From NCBI RefSeq assembly GCF_016863035.1, contig NZ_BOOC01000026.1:21569-85568 (forward strand): DNA of 64,000 nucleotides. The letters run 5' to 3'. The stretch comes from Microbispora corallina. GTDB taxonomy: Bacteria > Actinomycetota > Actinomycetes > Streptosporangiales > Streptosporangiaceae. Each line of letters opens with the position of its first letter. Within the stretch, counting starts at the first letter, position 1. The position numbers and the translations under genes were made by a program. The notes beneath the pieces are model-generated. The model was not told the DNA's origin. It saw only the letters and a list, made by a program, of their open reading frames with translations, and did no database searches. Below, one piece after another: positions 1 through 8,465 of the stretch.

Positions 1-21
1 AGGAGGTCAGGCCGGCCCGCC

Positions 22-1566
22 TCAGGCGGGCGGGCCGAACCAGCGGGCGGCCGCCGAGCGCAGCGCCTCGCGCTCCCCCTCGTCGGGGCGGACCGAGCCG
101 CAGGCCCAGGCGACGTAGCAGTCCGGCCGCAGCAGCAGGGCGGCCGGCGCGGCGTCCCGGGCGCGGGCGGCCACCACGTCGACCCGCTCGCGCCACCCCG
201 CCAGGTCGCCGACGAGCGACGCGCCCTCGGTGAGGTCCAGCAGCAGCGGCCGCGCCGTCCTGGTCAGCTCGGCCAGCCGTACGGCTCCGGCGTCGGTCTC
301 CAGGAGCAGGTCGGGCGCCGCGCGGCCGGTCAGGGGGTGCGCTCCCGGGCCCCCGTCGTCGTACCGGATGTCGGCGCCGGACAGCAGGCCGGCGATGTGC
401 CGCACGGTGGCGGGTTCGCCCAGCAGTTCGGCGAACAGCTCGCGCAGGGCGGTGACCTCGGGGCCGGGCGCGATCAGGGCCGACTGCGCCTGGGTGTGCA
501 TGACGACCCGCATGGCGGCCGGCCGCCGCTCGGCGTCGTAGGTGTCCAGCAGTCCGGGCGGGGCCCAGCCGTGGATCTCGGCGGCCAGCTTCCAGCCCAG
601 GTTGACCGTGTCCTGCAGCCCCAGGTTGAGCCCGGGGCCGCCGAGCGCGCTGTGCACGTGGGCGGCGTCGCCCGCGAGGAGCACGCGCCGGTCGCGGTAC
701 CGCTCGGCCAGCCGGGTGTTGCCCCCGGTCAGCCGGCGCAGCAGGTGCGGGCCGTCGCCCTCGGGCGGCCCGAACGGCAGGTCGGCCCCGAGCACCCGGC
801 GGATGCTGTCGCGCAGGTCGTCGAGCGTGGGCGGCGCGTCCCCCTCGGCCCGCCCCCATTCGAGCGTACTGATCATGGGCGACCGCCCCGGGAACGCGGC
901 GAACACGAACAGCCCGCGCTCGGTGCGGTGGTGGAGGAACGCCGGCACGGGGCCGTAGCCCGGCACGTTCAGCGCGCCGGTGGCCGGATCGACCAGCTCG
1001 GCGGGGACCGAGACGTGCGCGGCGAGGGAGATCCCGTCGTCCCGCGTGAGACCGGGGAATCCGATGCCGGACAGCTTGCGCGTCAGGCTCCGGCCGCCGT
1101 CGGCCCCGACGAGGTAGCGGGCCTCGATCCGGTAGGGCCCGTCCGGCCCGGCGACCTCGACGGTCACCGCGTCGTCGTCCTGGGAGAGCCCGGTCAGCTC
1201 GTGGCCCCGGCGGATGTCCGCCCCGAGCTCCCGCGCGCGCGCCTCCAGCACTCTCTCCAGCCGCCGCTGCGGCACCGGCAGCATGTAGAGCGGGTTGTCG
1301 TCCAGCACGGACAGGTCGAGCGGCAGCGCGCCGAACATGTAACGCGGCGCGGGGGCGGGCGCCTGCGCGTCGCCGGTGATCCGCTCGTACAGGCCGCGGC
1401 GGTCGAGCGCGCGCACCACCTGGCCGACCAGGCCGTTGGCCCGGTTCTCCTCCTCCTGGCCGATCAGGCGTTCCAGCACCACGGGCCGCACGCCGGCGAG
1501 GCTCAGCTCGCACGCCAGCATGAGGCCGTTCGGTCCGGCTCCGGCGATCACCACGTCCACGGGCAT
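22..1566 (-). CDS. FAD-dependent aromatic monooxygenase (class A, RdmE/PgaE-like)
   Basis: Predicted 514-residue cytoplasmic NAD(P)H- and FAD-dependent hydroxylase of the PheA/TfdB family (FAD_binding_3), which hydroxylates aromatic or polyketide-type rings. The Rossmann fingerprint GAGPNG is at residues 9-14 and the DG motif GADGGRS at 154-160. The second FAD motif, LAGDAAH followed by GPGLNLGLQD, lies further on, and the thioredoxin-like C-terminal tail of this branch is present. I place the start at the ATG at 1566 because AGAAGGAG precedes it; 24 in-frame codons upstream lack such a site. It follows a TetR gene on the same strand after 135 bp, so it is probably that repressor's target. 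With no biosynthetic genes nearby, detoxification is as likely as antibiotic tailoring. Confidence 0.85.
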   Translation of the reverse strand: MPVDVVIAGAGPNGLMLACELSLAGVRPVVLERLIGQEEENRANGLVGQVVRALDRRGLYERITGDAQAPAPAPRYMFGALPLDLSVLDDNPLYMLPVPQRRLERVLEARARELGADIRRGHELTGLSQDDDAVTVEVAGPDGPYRIEARYLVGADGGRSLTRKLSGIGFPGLTRDDGISLAAHVSVPAELVDPATGALNVPGYGPVPAFLHHRTERGLFVFAAFPGRSPMISTLEWGRAEGDAPPTLDDLRDSIRRVLGADLPFGPPEGDGPHLLRRLTGGNTRLAERYRDRRVLLAGDAAHVHSALGGPGLNLGLQDTVNLGWKLAAEIHGWAPPGLLDTYDAERRPAAMRVVMHTQAQSALIAPGPEVTALRELFAELLGEPATVRHIAGLLSGADIRYDDGGPGAHPLTGRAAPDLLLETDAGAVRLAELTRTARPLLLDLTEGASLVGDLAGWRERVDVVAARARDAAPAALLLRPDCYVAWACGSVRPDEGEREALRSAAARWFGPPA

Positions 1567-1701
1567 GGCGGTACTCCTTCTGGGGTCGATGAACACGTCC
1601 GGCTCTGCAGGAGCCGGTGAAAGAGGGCACGACGGCATGGACCGGGGGCGCTTACCCGGCCGGATGTGCGTCGGAGAGGCGCGTTCGGGAACGCGCCGGG
1701 A

Positions 1702-2328
1702 TCAGGGGAGGGGCAGACCCCTCGCGAGCTGGTCGAGGGCGTACTCGACCAGCGGCATGAAGGGGACGGGTGGATCGGCGCGCAGCCAGTGCTGCATGGC
1801 GGTCCTGACGGCGACGCCGACGGCCCCCGCGACCAGGGTGGGGTAGAGGTCGCGGGTGAGGTCGATGCCGGTGCGGTCGGCGACGGCGGCGGCCAGCTCC
1901 GCCTCCGCCGTCGCCTCGGCCTTGATGAACTCGCCCATCAGCGAGGGCTCCGACATCATCAGCCGGACGCCGTCCACCCACTGCTGGTCGGGCGCGCCCG
2001 TGGGCGGGGGCACCCCGAGCGCCATCCGCGCGGCCACCGCGTGCCGGAGGGCTTCCCACAGCGGTTCGGACGGCGGCCGGCGGCGCAGCTCGGCGGCGAT
2101 CAGCCGGGCCCGGTCGAGGTGGCGGGCCGCGATCGCCTCGGCCTTGCTGGAGAAGTAGTTGTTGAACGTCCGCGGAGCCACCCCGGCGGCCGCCGCGATG
2201 TCCTCCACCCGTACGTTCTCCAGCCCCCGCTCCACCACGAGCTGGACGGCCGCCCAGCTCAGCGCGATGCGGGTCTCCTGCTTCTTGCGCTCGCGCAGTC
2301 CCGCCCGGCCGCCGTCCTCCACGTTCAC
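1702..2328 (-). CDS. TetR/AcrR-family transcriptional regulator
   Basis: A 208-residue one-component repressor. The N-terminal helix-turn-helix (VEDIAAAAGVAPRTFNNYF, near residues 37-56) is canonical TetR, and the C-terminal domain, about 140 residues, should bind a small ligand. The frame is open to a TTG at 2379, but the GTG at 2328 gives a normal family N-terminus and leaves a palindrome free upstream. The gene is codirectional with the flavin monooxygenase downstream. Autoregulation and control of that monooxygenase are inferred from position only. Confidence 0.85.
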   Translation of the reverse strand: MNVEDGGRAGLRERKKQETRIALSWAAVQLVVERGLENVRVEDIAAAAGVAPRTFNNYFSSKAEAIAARHLDRARLIAAELRRRPPSEPLWEALRHAVAARMALGVPPPTGAPDQQWVDGVRLMMSEPSLMGEFIKAEATAEAELAAAVADRTGIDLTRDLYPTLVAGAVGVAVRTAMQHWLRADPPVPFMPLVEYALDQLARGLPLP

Positions 2329-2375
2329 GAGACCACCGTACCAATTCGTGCGTGTCCCGCAAAGATGCGTGACGC

Positions 2376-2385
2376 GCAAATTTGC
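2376..2385. promoter_or_regulatory. Candidate TetR operator palindrome
   Basis: GCAAATTTGC is a perfect 10-bp palindrome about 48 bp upstream of the preferred TetR start. It sits inside a longer imperfect inverted repeat with GCGCG-type arms, and is AT-rich against very GC-rich surroundings. Its place between the TetR gene and the glycosylase gene upstream fits an autoregulatory operator, but nothing else supports this. Confidence 0.4.
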
Positions 2386-2431
2386 TTGGCGCGCACTTTT
2401 CTTCGATAGGTCCCCCGCCTGCTCGCTCCAG

Positions 2432-3331
2432 TTAGTCGCGGGCTGGGTTCCGCTGGTCCACGACCCCGTAGGCGGTCGCCCGGAACAGGAAGGACGCCCA
2501 GGACCGGTACGGCCGCCACCCGTCGGCCAGCTTCCGGTACGCGGCCGGCGGGGCGTCCTCAGGCAGGCCGTACGCCTCGCGCAGGATCGCGAACAGGCGG
2601 GGCTCGTCGCCGGGGAACGCGTCGGGCGCGCCCGCGCCGCGGATCAGGATCAGGCCCGCGGAGAACGGCCCGACACCGGGCAGCGCGCGCAGCTCGGCCA
2701 GGGCCTCCTCCGGAGCGAGCGCACGCAGGTGCTCGGCGGTCAGCACGCCGTCGAGCGCGGCGCGGGCCAGCCCGCGCAGCCACTCCTCCTTCTGCGCGGG
2801 CAGGCCCAGGCCGCCGGCCTCCACGAGAGTCACGGGAGGAGGGAAGGCCCAGTACGTCCGCCCGTCGAGGGTGACCCTCGCGCCGTACCGCTCCGCGATG
2901 CGCTGCTTGAGCCGGGCGGCGACGACCATCGACGAGCGCTGGACGATCACCGCCCAGCAGGCCGCCTCCCACGGACTCCAGAAGCACACCGGCCGCAGGC
3001 CGGGGCTGCGCAGCCGGAGGTCGCCGAGCACGGGGTCGGCCTCGGCGATCTCGGCGAAGCCGGTGCCGTCCACGTCGAGGGAGAGGATCCGCGCCACCTC
3101 GTCCCTGACCCGGGGCCCGGCCGCCCGGGTCGTGGCCACGGCGACTCCACCGGGAGCGGCCGTCACGGTCACGCCGATCGGCAGCCAGTCGGACTCCGCG
3201 CAGTAGGCGAAGCGCAGCGCCCGCCCGTCGGAGGGCAGCCCACCGGTGGCCGGCCAGTCCTCGACGAAGCGCAACGCGGCGCCGAAGTCGAACGGGCCCT
3301 CGGCGGTGAGCGTGAATCCGTGCGTGGTCAT
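2432..3331 (-). CDS. DNA-3-methyladenine glycosylase II-like (HhH-GPD) protein
   Basis: A 299-residue AlkA-type base-excision repair enzyme, expected to remove alkylated purines from DNA. The helix-hairpin-helix with the Gly/Pro-rich loop (LPGVGPFSAGLILIRG) is near residue 225 and is followed by a conserved Asp in the segment DAFPGDEP, where the catalytic Asp of the family lies. The N-terminal third resembles the AlkA N-terminal domain (FDFGAALRFVEDWPAT). The start is the ATG at 3331 (MTTHGF); a longer frame to 3676 overlaps the divergent neighbour and is not needed. It diverges from the quinone oxidoreductase gene with 82 bp between them. No Ada-type regulator is near. Confidence 0.8.
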   Translation of the reverse strand: MTTHGFTLTAEGPFDFGAALRFVEDWPATGGLPSDGRALRFAYCAESDWLPIGVTVTAAPGGVAVATTRAAGPRVRDEVARILSLDVDGTGFAEIAEADPVLGDLRLRSPGLRPVCFWSPWEAACWAVIVQRSSMVVAARLKQRIAERYGARVTLDGRTYWAFPPPVTLVEAGGLGLPAQKEEWLRGLARAALDGVLTAEHLRALAPEEALAELRALPGVGPFSAGLILIRGAGAPDAFPGDEPRLFAILREAYGLPEDAPPAAYRKLADGWRPYRSWASFLFRATAYGVVDQRNPARD

Positions 3332-3413
3332 GCGCGTATGGTAGGAGGCCGGGCGACGGGCGGAACCCGCCCCGTACGACCGCGAGCGGACGGCCCGCGC
3401 CAGAATCCTGACT

Positions 3414-4394
3414 ATGCGCGCAGCCTTCGTCGACCGGCTCGGTCCGCCGGACGTCATCCGGTACGGAGAACTTCCCCCTCCGGTCCCCGGCCCCACCGAC
3501 GTCCTGGTCGACGTGCTGGCCACCGTCGTGAACCCGGTCGACACGTTCGTCCGCTCCGGCGTCTTCCGCACCCCGATGGAGTTCCCCTTCGTGATCGGCC
3601 GCGACCTGGTCGGGACGGTGGCCGCCGCCGGGCCGGGCGCCCCCGGGTTCGCCGTCGGAGACCCGGTCTGGAGCAACAGCCTGGGCCACGGGGGACGCCA
3701 GGGGGCCGCGGCCGAACAGGCCGTGGTGGCCGCCGACCGGCTCTACCACCTCCCCGCGGGCGTGCCGCCCGTCGACGCCGTCGCCGTGGTGCACCCCGGC
3801 GCCACCGCGTACCTGGCCCTGTTCACGCACGGCGGCCTGCGGCCCGGCGAGACGGTGCTGGTCGGGGGCGGGGCGGGAAACGTCGGGAGCGCGCTGATCG
3901 TCATGGCGGCCGAGGCCGGCGCCCGGGTGCTGGCGACGGCCGCCGCCCGCGACACCGGCCACTGCCGGGCCCTGGGCGCCGCCGAGGTCGTCGACTACCG
4001 CGACCCGGGGCAGGCCGAGCGCCTCCGGCAGGCCGCGCCGGGCGGCGTGGACCTGTGGCTGGACACCTCCGGCGCCAACGACCTGACCACCGCGGTGGAC
4101 CTGCTGGCCCCGCGCGGCCGGATCGTCCTGCTGGCCGGGGCGGCGTCCCGCCCGGTGCTCCCGGCCGGGCCGCTCTACATGAAGGACGGCTCGATTCGCG
4201 GGTTCGTCATCTCGCACGCCACCTCGGCAGAGCTGGCCGAGGCGGCCGCCGCCCTCAACCGCCTGCTGGCCGCCGGCCGGCTGCGCCCGCGTTCCACCGA
4301 GACCCTCCCCCTGAGCGAGGCCGCCACCGCCCACCGCCGCATGGAGAACGGCGAGCTCCACGGAAAGCGCCTCATTTTGCTGCCCCGAGCGTGA
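3414..4394 (+). CDS. NADPH:quinone oxidoreductase-like MDR-family dehydrogenase
   Basis: A 326-residue zinc-independent medium-chain dehydrogenase/reductase of the quinone reductase (zeta-crystallin) type. The GroES-like N-terminal domain (MRAAFVDRLGPPDVIRYGE, then the NPVDTFVRSG segment) is followed by a Rossmann domain with VLVGGGAGNVGSALIVMA near residues 150-167. The cysteines that bind structural and catalytic zinc in alcohol dehydrogenases are absent. It probably reduces quinones or enones with NADPH in the cytoplasm. The start codon closely follows an AT-richer segment, so a short or absent leader is possible. Confidence 0.82.
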   Translation: MRAAFVDRLGPPDVIRYGELPPPVPGPTDVLVDVLATVVNPVDTFVRSGVFRTPMEFPFVIGRDLVGTVAAAGPGAPGFAVGDPVWSNSLGHGGRQGAAAEQAVVAADRLYHLPAGVPPVDAVAVVHPGATAYLALFTHGGLRPGETVLVGGGAGNVGSALIVMAAEAGARVLATAAARDTGHCRALGAAEVVDYRDPGQAERLRQAAPGGVDLWLDTSGANDLTTAVDLLAPRGRIVLLAGAASRPVLPAGPLYMKDGSIRGFVISHATSAELAEAAAALNRLLAAGRLRPRSTETLPLSEAATAHRRMENGELHGKRLILLPRA

Positions 4395-4444
4395 CGCACC
4401 CGCGCCCTGAGCCGGTCCCGCACGGTTCGGTACGGTGATGAGCC

Positions 4445-5200
4445 ATGTCTGGAAAGCCGCGTGTCCTGGCCGTGCAGAGCGGACACGAGAGCGGGCCCGC
4501 CAGGTTCGGCGCGTGGCTGGCCGAGGCCGGGCTGGTCGTCGAGACGGTCGCGGGCTTCGACGAGCCGCCGGCGTCGCCGCTCGGCCACGACGCATTGGTC
4601 GGCCGTGACGCGCTGCCCGGCTATGACGCGCTGCTCGTGCTGGGCGGCGGCTACCTGCCCGACGACGATCATCGGGCGCCGTGGCTGCCCGCCACCCGCG
4701 CCCTCGTCGCACGGGCGCTGGAGGCGGAGGTGCCGCTGTTCGGAATCTGCCTGGGCGGCCAGATGCTCGCCGCGGTGGCCGGGGGGAGGGTGCGGGGCGA
4801 CGCCGGGGCTCCGGAACAGGGCAGCACCCCCGTGACCATCAGAGCCGAGGCGGCGGGCGACCCCCTCTTCCACGACCTGCCGGGCGTCGTCCCGGCGATC
4901 GAGCACCACGTCGACGCGATCACCGAGCTGCCCCCGGGCGCGGTGTGGCTGGCGGAGACGGAGCGGTGCCCCTATCAGGCGTTCCGGGTGGGCCGCCGGG
5001 CCTGGGGCGTGCAGTTCCACCCCGAGGTCGGGCCGGAGCGGATCCGCGGGTGGGACGCGAGCACGCTCAGGCGGCAGGGCTTCGATCCGGACGTGCTGTA
5101 CGGGGCGGCGGTGGCCGACGACCGGGTCTCCGCGCCCGTCTGGCGCACGGTGGCCACCCGCTTCGCGGAGGTCGTCCGCGGCGCCCGCGCCACCGCCTGA
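4445..5200 (+). CDS. Class I glutamine amidotransferase-like protein
   Basis: A 251-residue stand-alone GATase1 domain of the GMP-synthase-like type (GuaA N-terminal/YfeJ-like). The nucleophile elbow GICLGGQ is near residues 101-107, and the catalytic His is in GVQFHPE near residue 196. No synthetase partner is adjacent. Such stand-alone proteins may hydrolyse gamma-glutamyl amides or modify small molecules, so the substrate is unknown. It lies 50 bp after the quinone reductase gene on the same strand and may be cotranscribed. Confidence 0.8.
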   Translation: MSGKPRVLAVQSGHESGPARFGAWLAEAGLVVETVAGFDEPPASPLGHDALVGRDALPGYDALLVLGGGYLPDDDHRAPWLPATRALVARALEAEVPLFGICLGGQMLAAVAGGRVRGDAGAPEQGSTPVTIRAEAAGDPLFHDLPGVVPAIEHHVDAITELPPGAVWLAETERCPYQAFRVGRRAWGVQFHPEVGPERIRGWDASTLRRQGFDPDVLYGAAVADDRVSAPVWRTVATRFAEVVRGARATA

Positions 5201-5308
5201 CGCGTCCCCGCCTGGAGCGGCACGCTGGTCGCGTCCCCGACTGTCATGTCTCGTAGACGCGGCGACGCCGGCCGCGGACGCACGCCTCTTCCGGGGTGAG
5301 GCCGTGGA

Positions 5309-6295
5309 TCAGGAGGTCCCTAGCTGGGAGCCGATCCAGCGGCCGATGCCGGCCAGCGCCCTGTCCAGTCTGCCGGGCGGGCAGGCGCTGAACCGCAGGG
5401 AGTTCTCCGCGATCGCGGCCAGGTCCGAGGGGGACAGGCCCAGCCGGCGCCAGGCCAGGTCGTACTCGCCGACCAGGCTGGTCTCGCAGAACAGCGGGCA
5501 GTCGCTGTTGAGGGTGACCGGCACGCCCGCCGCGAGGAGCCGTGGGAGGGGGTGCGCGTCCAGCGACGGGCTGACCCGCAGAGCGAGGTTGGAGGTGGGG
5601 CACACGTCCAGGCAGACACCCCGTTCGGCCAGCAGCGCGAGCAGGGACGGATCCTCGGCGGCCGCGACTCCGTGCTCCACCCGGCGCGCGCCGAGCACCT
5701 CGACGCACGCGCGCACGCTGGAGGCGCCCGCGCCCTCGCCGCCGTGGGGGACTGCGGCGAGCCCGGCATCGCGGGCGCGCGCGAAGACGTCCGAGAACGC
5801 CTCGGCGGGGAAGCGCGCCTCGTCGCCGGCCAGCCCGAGGGCGACCACCCCCTGGTCGCGGTAAGCGAGGGCCAGGCCGAGCGAGCGCTCGGCGTCGGCC
5901 ATGGGCAGCCCCCGGTTCACTCCCACGATGACTCCCGCGCCGCTCGCGGGCGACGAGCCCGCCCGCAGGCCGTCGAGCACGGCCTCCAGCACGCCCTCCG
6001 CGGGACCGAGCCTGCCCGCGTACGTCGGCGGGATCACGTGCACCTCGGTCCAGACCACGCCCTGGGCGGCCGCGTCCTCGACCAGCTCACGGGCGATCCG
6101 GCGCAGGTCGTCGAGCGTGCCGACGAGGTCGCGGGCACGTTCGTAGGCGCCGACAAAGGCGCCCAGCCCGTCGTACGGCCCGCGCGGCGGGAGCGGCAGG
6201 CCGTACGCGTCGGCGAACTCGGCCGCGGTGTCCCGCCGGATCGCGCCTTCGAGGTGGAGGTGCAGCTCCGCCTTGGGCAGCGCGACCAGGTTCAC
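5309..6295 (-). CDS. Adenosine deaminase-family hydrolase with altered active site
   Basis: A 328-residue zinc-dependent amidohydrolase of the adenosine/AMP deaminase family. Zinc ligands H12 and H14 (HLHLEG), H184 with catalytic E187 (HGGE), H208 (EHG) and D265 are all visible, as is CPTSN near 232. The family normally has Asp-Asp here, the second Asp contacting purine N7; this protein has Asp-Cys (D265-C266, NSDCPLF). A changed substrate is therefore likely. The start is a GTG at 6295 overlapping the aldehyde dehydrogenase stop by 4 bp, so it is the last, translationally coupled gene of the catabolic operon. It probably deaminates a pathway intermediate rather than serving purine salvage. 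Confidence 0.8.
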   Translation of the reverse strand: MNLVALPKAELHLHLEGAIRRDTAAEFADAYGLPLPPRGPYDGLGAFVGAYERARDLVGTLDDLRRIARELVEDAAAQGVVWTEVHVIPPTYAGRLGPAEGVLEAVLDGLRAGSSPASGAGVIVGVNRGLPMADAERSLGLALAYRDQGVVALGLAGDEARFPAEAFSDVFARARDAGLAAVPHGGEGAGASSVRACVEVLGARRVEHGVAAAEDPSLLALLAERGVCLDVCPTSNLALRVSPSLDAHPLPRLLAAGVPVTLNSDCPLFCETSLVGEYDLAWRRLGLSPSDLAAIAENSLRFSACPPGRLDRALAGIGRWIGSQLGTS

Positions 6296-7689
6296 TCGTG
6301 CCCCATGTAGACGGTCTTGCTCCAGGTGTAGAAGTCGAGTGCGGCGGTCCCCTGCTCCCTGAAGGTGTTGGACGAGGAGTCCTTCACCCCGCCGAACGGC
6401 ACGTTGAGGTCCAGGCCGGTGGTGGGCCGGTTGACCTTCACCACGCCGACCTGGGCGTGCGCGGCGAAGTGGTGGGCGGCGGCCAGGTTCTGCGTGCAGA
6501 TGCCCGCGGTCAGCCCGTAGCGCGAGTCGTTCACGCGGTCGAGACCCTCCTCGTACGACTCGACGCCGAGCACGGCCACCACGGGACCGAAGATCTCCTC
6601 GCGCACCACGGAGGAGTCGTGGCCCAGGCCCGTGAGGACCGTGGGGGGCAGGAACTGGCCCACCGGGGGCCGGCCGCCCGCGACGAACTCGGCGCCCTCG
6701 GCCCTGGCCGTGTCGATCGCCGCCACGTCCGCGGCCAGCTGCTGCTCGCTCACCACCGGGCCCATGGTGACCGACTCGGCCTCCTTGGCCAGCGCGCCGA
6801 GGAACGCCTCCCGAACACCCGGCGTGCAGTACACCCGGGAGGTCGCGGTGCAGGCCTGCCCGGTGAGGCCGAAGGCGCTCGCGGCGACGACCCTGGCGGC
6901 GGCGTGCGCGTCGGCGTCGTCCAGGATCAGGTAGGCGTTCTTGCCGCCCATCTCCAGCTGCACCCGCGCCCGGCGTTCGCTGAGGATCCGGTGCAGGCCC
7001 AGGCCGACCCGGGTGGAGCCGGTGAAGGAGAGCGCGGCCACCCGGTGGTCCCTGGCCAGCGCGTCGCCGACGACCGAGCCCGGGCCGTGCACCACGTTCA
7101 GCACGCCCGCGGGCAGCCCGGCCTCCACGAGGGCGTCGCCGAGGTGCGCGACCGACAGCGGGGTGAGCTCGGCGGGCTTGACGACCACGGCGTTGCCGCT
7201 GATCAGCGCGGGGGCGAGCTTCCACGCGGGGATGGCGATGGGGAAGTTCCACGGCGTGATCAGCGCGGCGACGCCGAGCGGCTCGTGCCTGGTGAAGATC
7301 GTGGTGCCGGGGAGCGCGCTCGGCAGCACCTCGCCGGAGGTGCGCCAGCCGAGCGAGCCGAAGAAGCGCAGCACGTCGACGGCGCGGCGGACCTCGCCCG
7401 TCGCCTCGGCGAGGGTCTTGCCCTCCTCGCGGCTGAGGTCGGCGGCCACCTGGGCCTGCCGGGAGCGGAGCAGGTCGGCGGCGTCGAGCAGGATCGCGCC
7501 GCGCGCGGGTGCGGGCATGGCCGCCCAGGCGGCCTGGGCCTCGACGGCCGCCGTGAGCGCCGCGTCCACGGCCGAGGCGTCGGAGGAGGGGGTCACGGCC
7601 ACGACCTCGCCGGGGTCGGCCGGGTTGCGGCGGGCGATCTCGGGCTCGCCCACGCGCGCGCCGCCGATCAAGTTGAGGACGTCGGTCAC
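6292..7689 (-). CDS. NAD(P)-dependent aldehyde dehydrogenase
   Basis: A 465-residue aldehyde dehydrogenase oxidising an aldehyde to the carboxylate. Conserved N148 (PWNFP), the VVVKPAE coenzyme motif near 168-174, FTGSTRVG at 222-229, E246 (LEMGGK) and nucleophile C280 (GQACTA) are intact. The C-terminal PFGGVKDSSSNTFREQG resembles ketoglutarate-semialdehyde and benzaldehyde/salicylaldehyde-type enzymes. The start is a GTG with GGAG about 10 bases upstream. It lies 14 bp after the SDR gene and overlaps the deaminase-like gene by 4 bp. In this operon it plausibly oxidises the aldehyde released by the DapA-family lyase. Confidence 0.88.
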   Translation of the reverse strand: MTDVLNLIGGARVGEPEIARRNPADPGEVVAVTPSSDASAVDAALTAAVEAQAAWAAMPAPARGAILLDAADLLRSRQAQVAADLSREEGKTLAEATGEVRRAVDVLRFFGSLGWRTSGEVLPSALPGTTIFTRHEPLGVAALITPWNFPIAIPAWKLAPALISGNAVVVKPAELTPLSVAHLGDALVEAGLPAGVLNVVHGPGSVVGDALARDHRVAALSFTGSTRVGLGLHRILSERRARVQLEMGGKNAYLILDDADAHAAARVVAASAFGLTGQACTATSRVYCTPGVREAFLGALAKEAESVTMGPVVSEQQLAADVAAIDTARAEGAEFVAGGRPPVGQFLPPTVLTGLGHDSSVVREEIFGPVVAVLGVESYEEGLDRVNDSRYGLTAGICTQNLAAAHHFAAHAQVGVVKVNRPTTGLDLNVPFGGVKDSSSNTFREQGTAALDFYTWSKTVYMGHE

Positions 7690-7703
7690 AGGATTGACTC
7701 CAA

Positions 7704-8465
7704 TCAGAGGGTCCGGACGAGCCCGCCGTCGCAGCGCAGCGCGGTGCCGGTGATGTAGGAGGCGGGCTCGCCGCAGAGGAAGGCGGCGACGCGGCCGAAC
7801 TCGTCCGGCCTGCCGTACCGGCCCGCGGGGATCGTCGCGCGCGAGGCCGCCTCGACCTCGGCCGCGGACCGCCCCTCGCGTTCGGCGGCGGCCGCGTCGA
7901 GCCGCGCGACACGGTCGGTGGCGATGCGGCCGGGCAGCAGCAGGTTGACGGTGACGCCGTCGGCGGCCACCTCGGCGGCCAGCGTCTTGAGATATCCGGC
8001 GAGCGCGGCCCTGCCCAGGTTGGACAGGGCGAGGTTCGGCAGCGGGGCGGCGACCCCGCTGGACCCGATGGCGAGGATGCGGCCCCAGCCGCGTGCGCGC
8101 ATGCCGGGCAGGAGCCGGGAGACGAGCCGGACGTGCGGCGTGACCAGCGCGTCCACGGCTGCGGCCACATCGCCGCCGCTCATCTCCGCGGCTGATCCCG
8201 GCCGGGGGCCCGGGCCGTTGAGCACGAGGACGTCGGCCTCGCCGGCGGCCGACAGCAGGCGCTCGACGCCGTCCGGGGCCAGCAGGTCGGCTTCGACGGC
8301 GGTCGCGCCGGGCAGTTCCGCGGCGATCGCCCGGGCCTGGTCCCCTCTGCGGCCCGTCACGACGACGCGGGCCCCCTCGGCCGCCAGGGCCCGGGCCGTC
8401 GCCTCGCCGAGGCCGCCCGTGGAGGCGCAGACGAGCGCCGTCCTGCCGGTCAGTCCGAGGTCCAT
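7704..8465 (-). CDS. Atypical short-chain dehydrogenase (SDR) without Tyr-Lys dyad
   Basis: A 253-residue Rossmann-fold SDR. The nucleotide-binding turn is ASTGGLG instead of TGxxxGxG, and Ser135/136 are present. The position of the catalytic Tyr holds Ser148 and that of the Lys holds Arg152 (LALSNLGRAAL). Similar departures are known in a BKR-like SDR subgroup, so this is probably a functional family variant rather than decay. It could be an oxidoreductase using another proton relay, or a non-redox Rossmann enzyme. It is coupled by an ATGA overlap to the DapA-family gene. Confidence 0.78.
   Translation of the reverse strand: MDLGLTGRTALVCASTGGLGEATARALAAEGARVVVTGRRGDQARAIAAELPGATAVEADLLAPDGVERLLSAAGEADVLVLNGPGPRPGSAAEMSGGDVAAAVDALVTPHVRLVSRLLPGMRARGWGRILAIGSSGVAAPLPNLALSNLGRAALAGYLKTLAAEVAADGVTVNLLLPGRIATDRVARLDAAAAEREGRSAAEVEAASRATIPAGRYGRPDEFGRVAAFLCGEPASYITGTALRCDGGLVRTL

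Noticed and set aside
22..2328. Part of an aromatic polyketide biosynthetic cluster
   Set aside because: Only the monooxygenase and a TetR gene are present; there are no ketosynthase, cyclase or transferase genes nearby.
2159..4438. A 759-codon plus-strand frame over the TetR, AlkA and quinone reductase genes
   Set aside because: It is low in complexity and overlaps three recognised genes, so it is a shadow frame.
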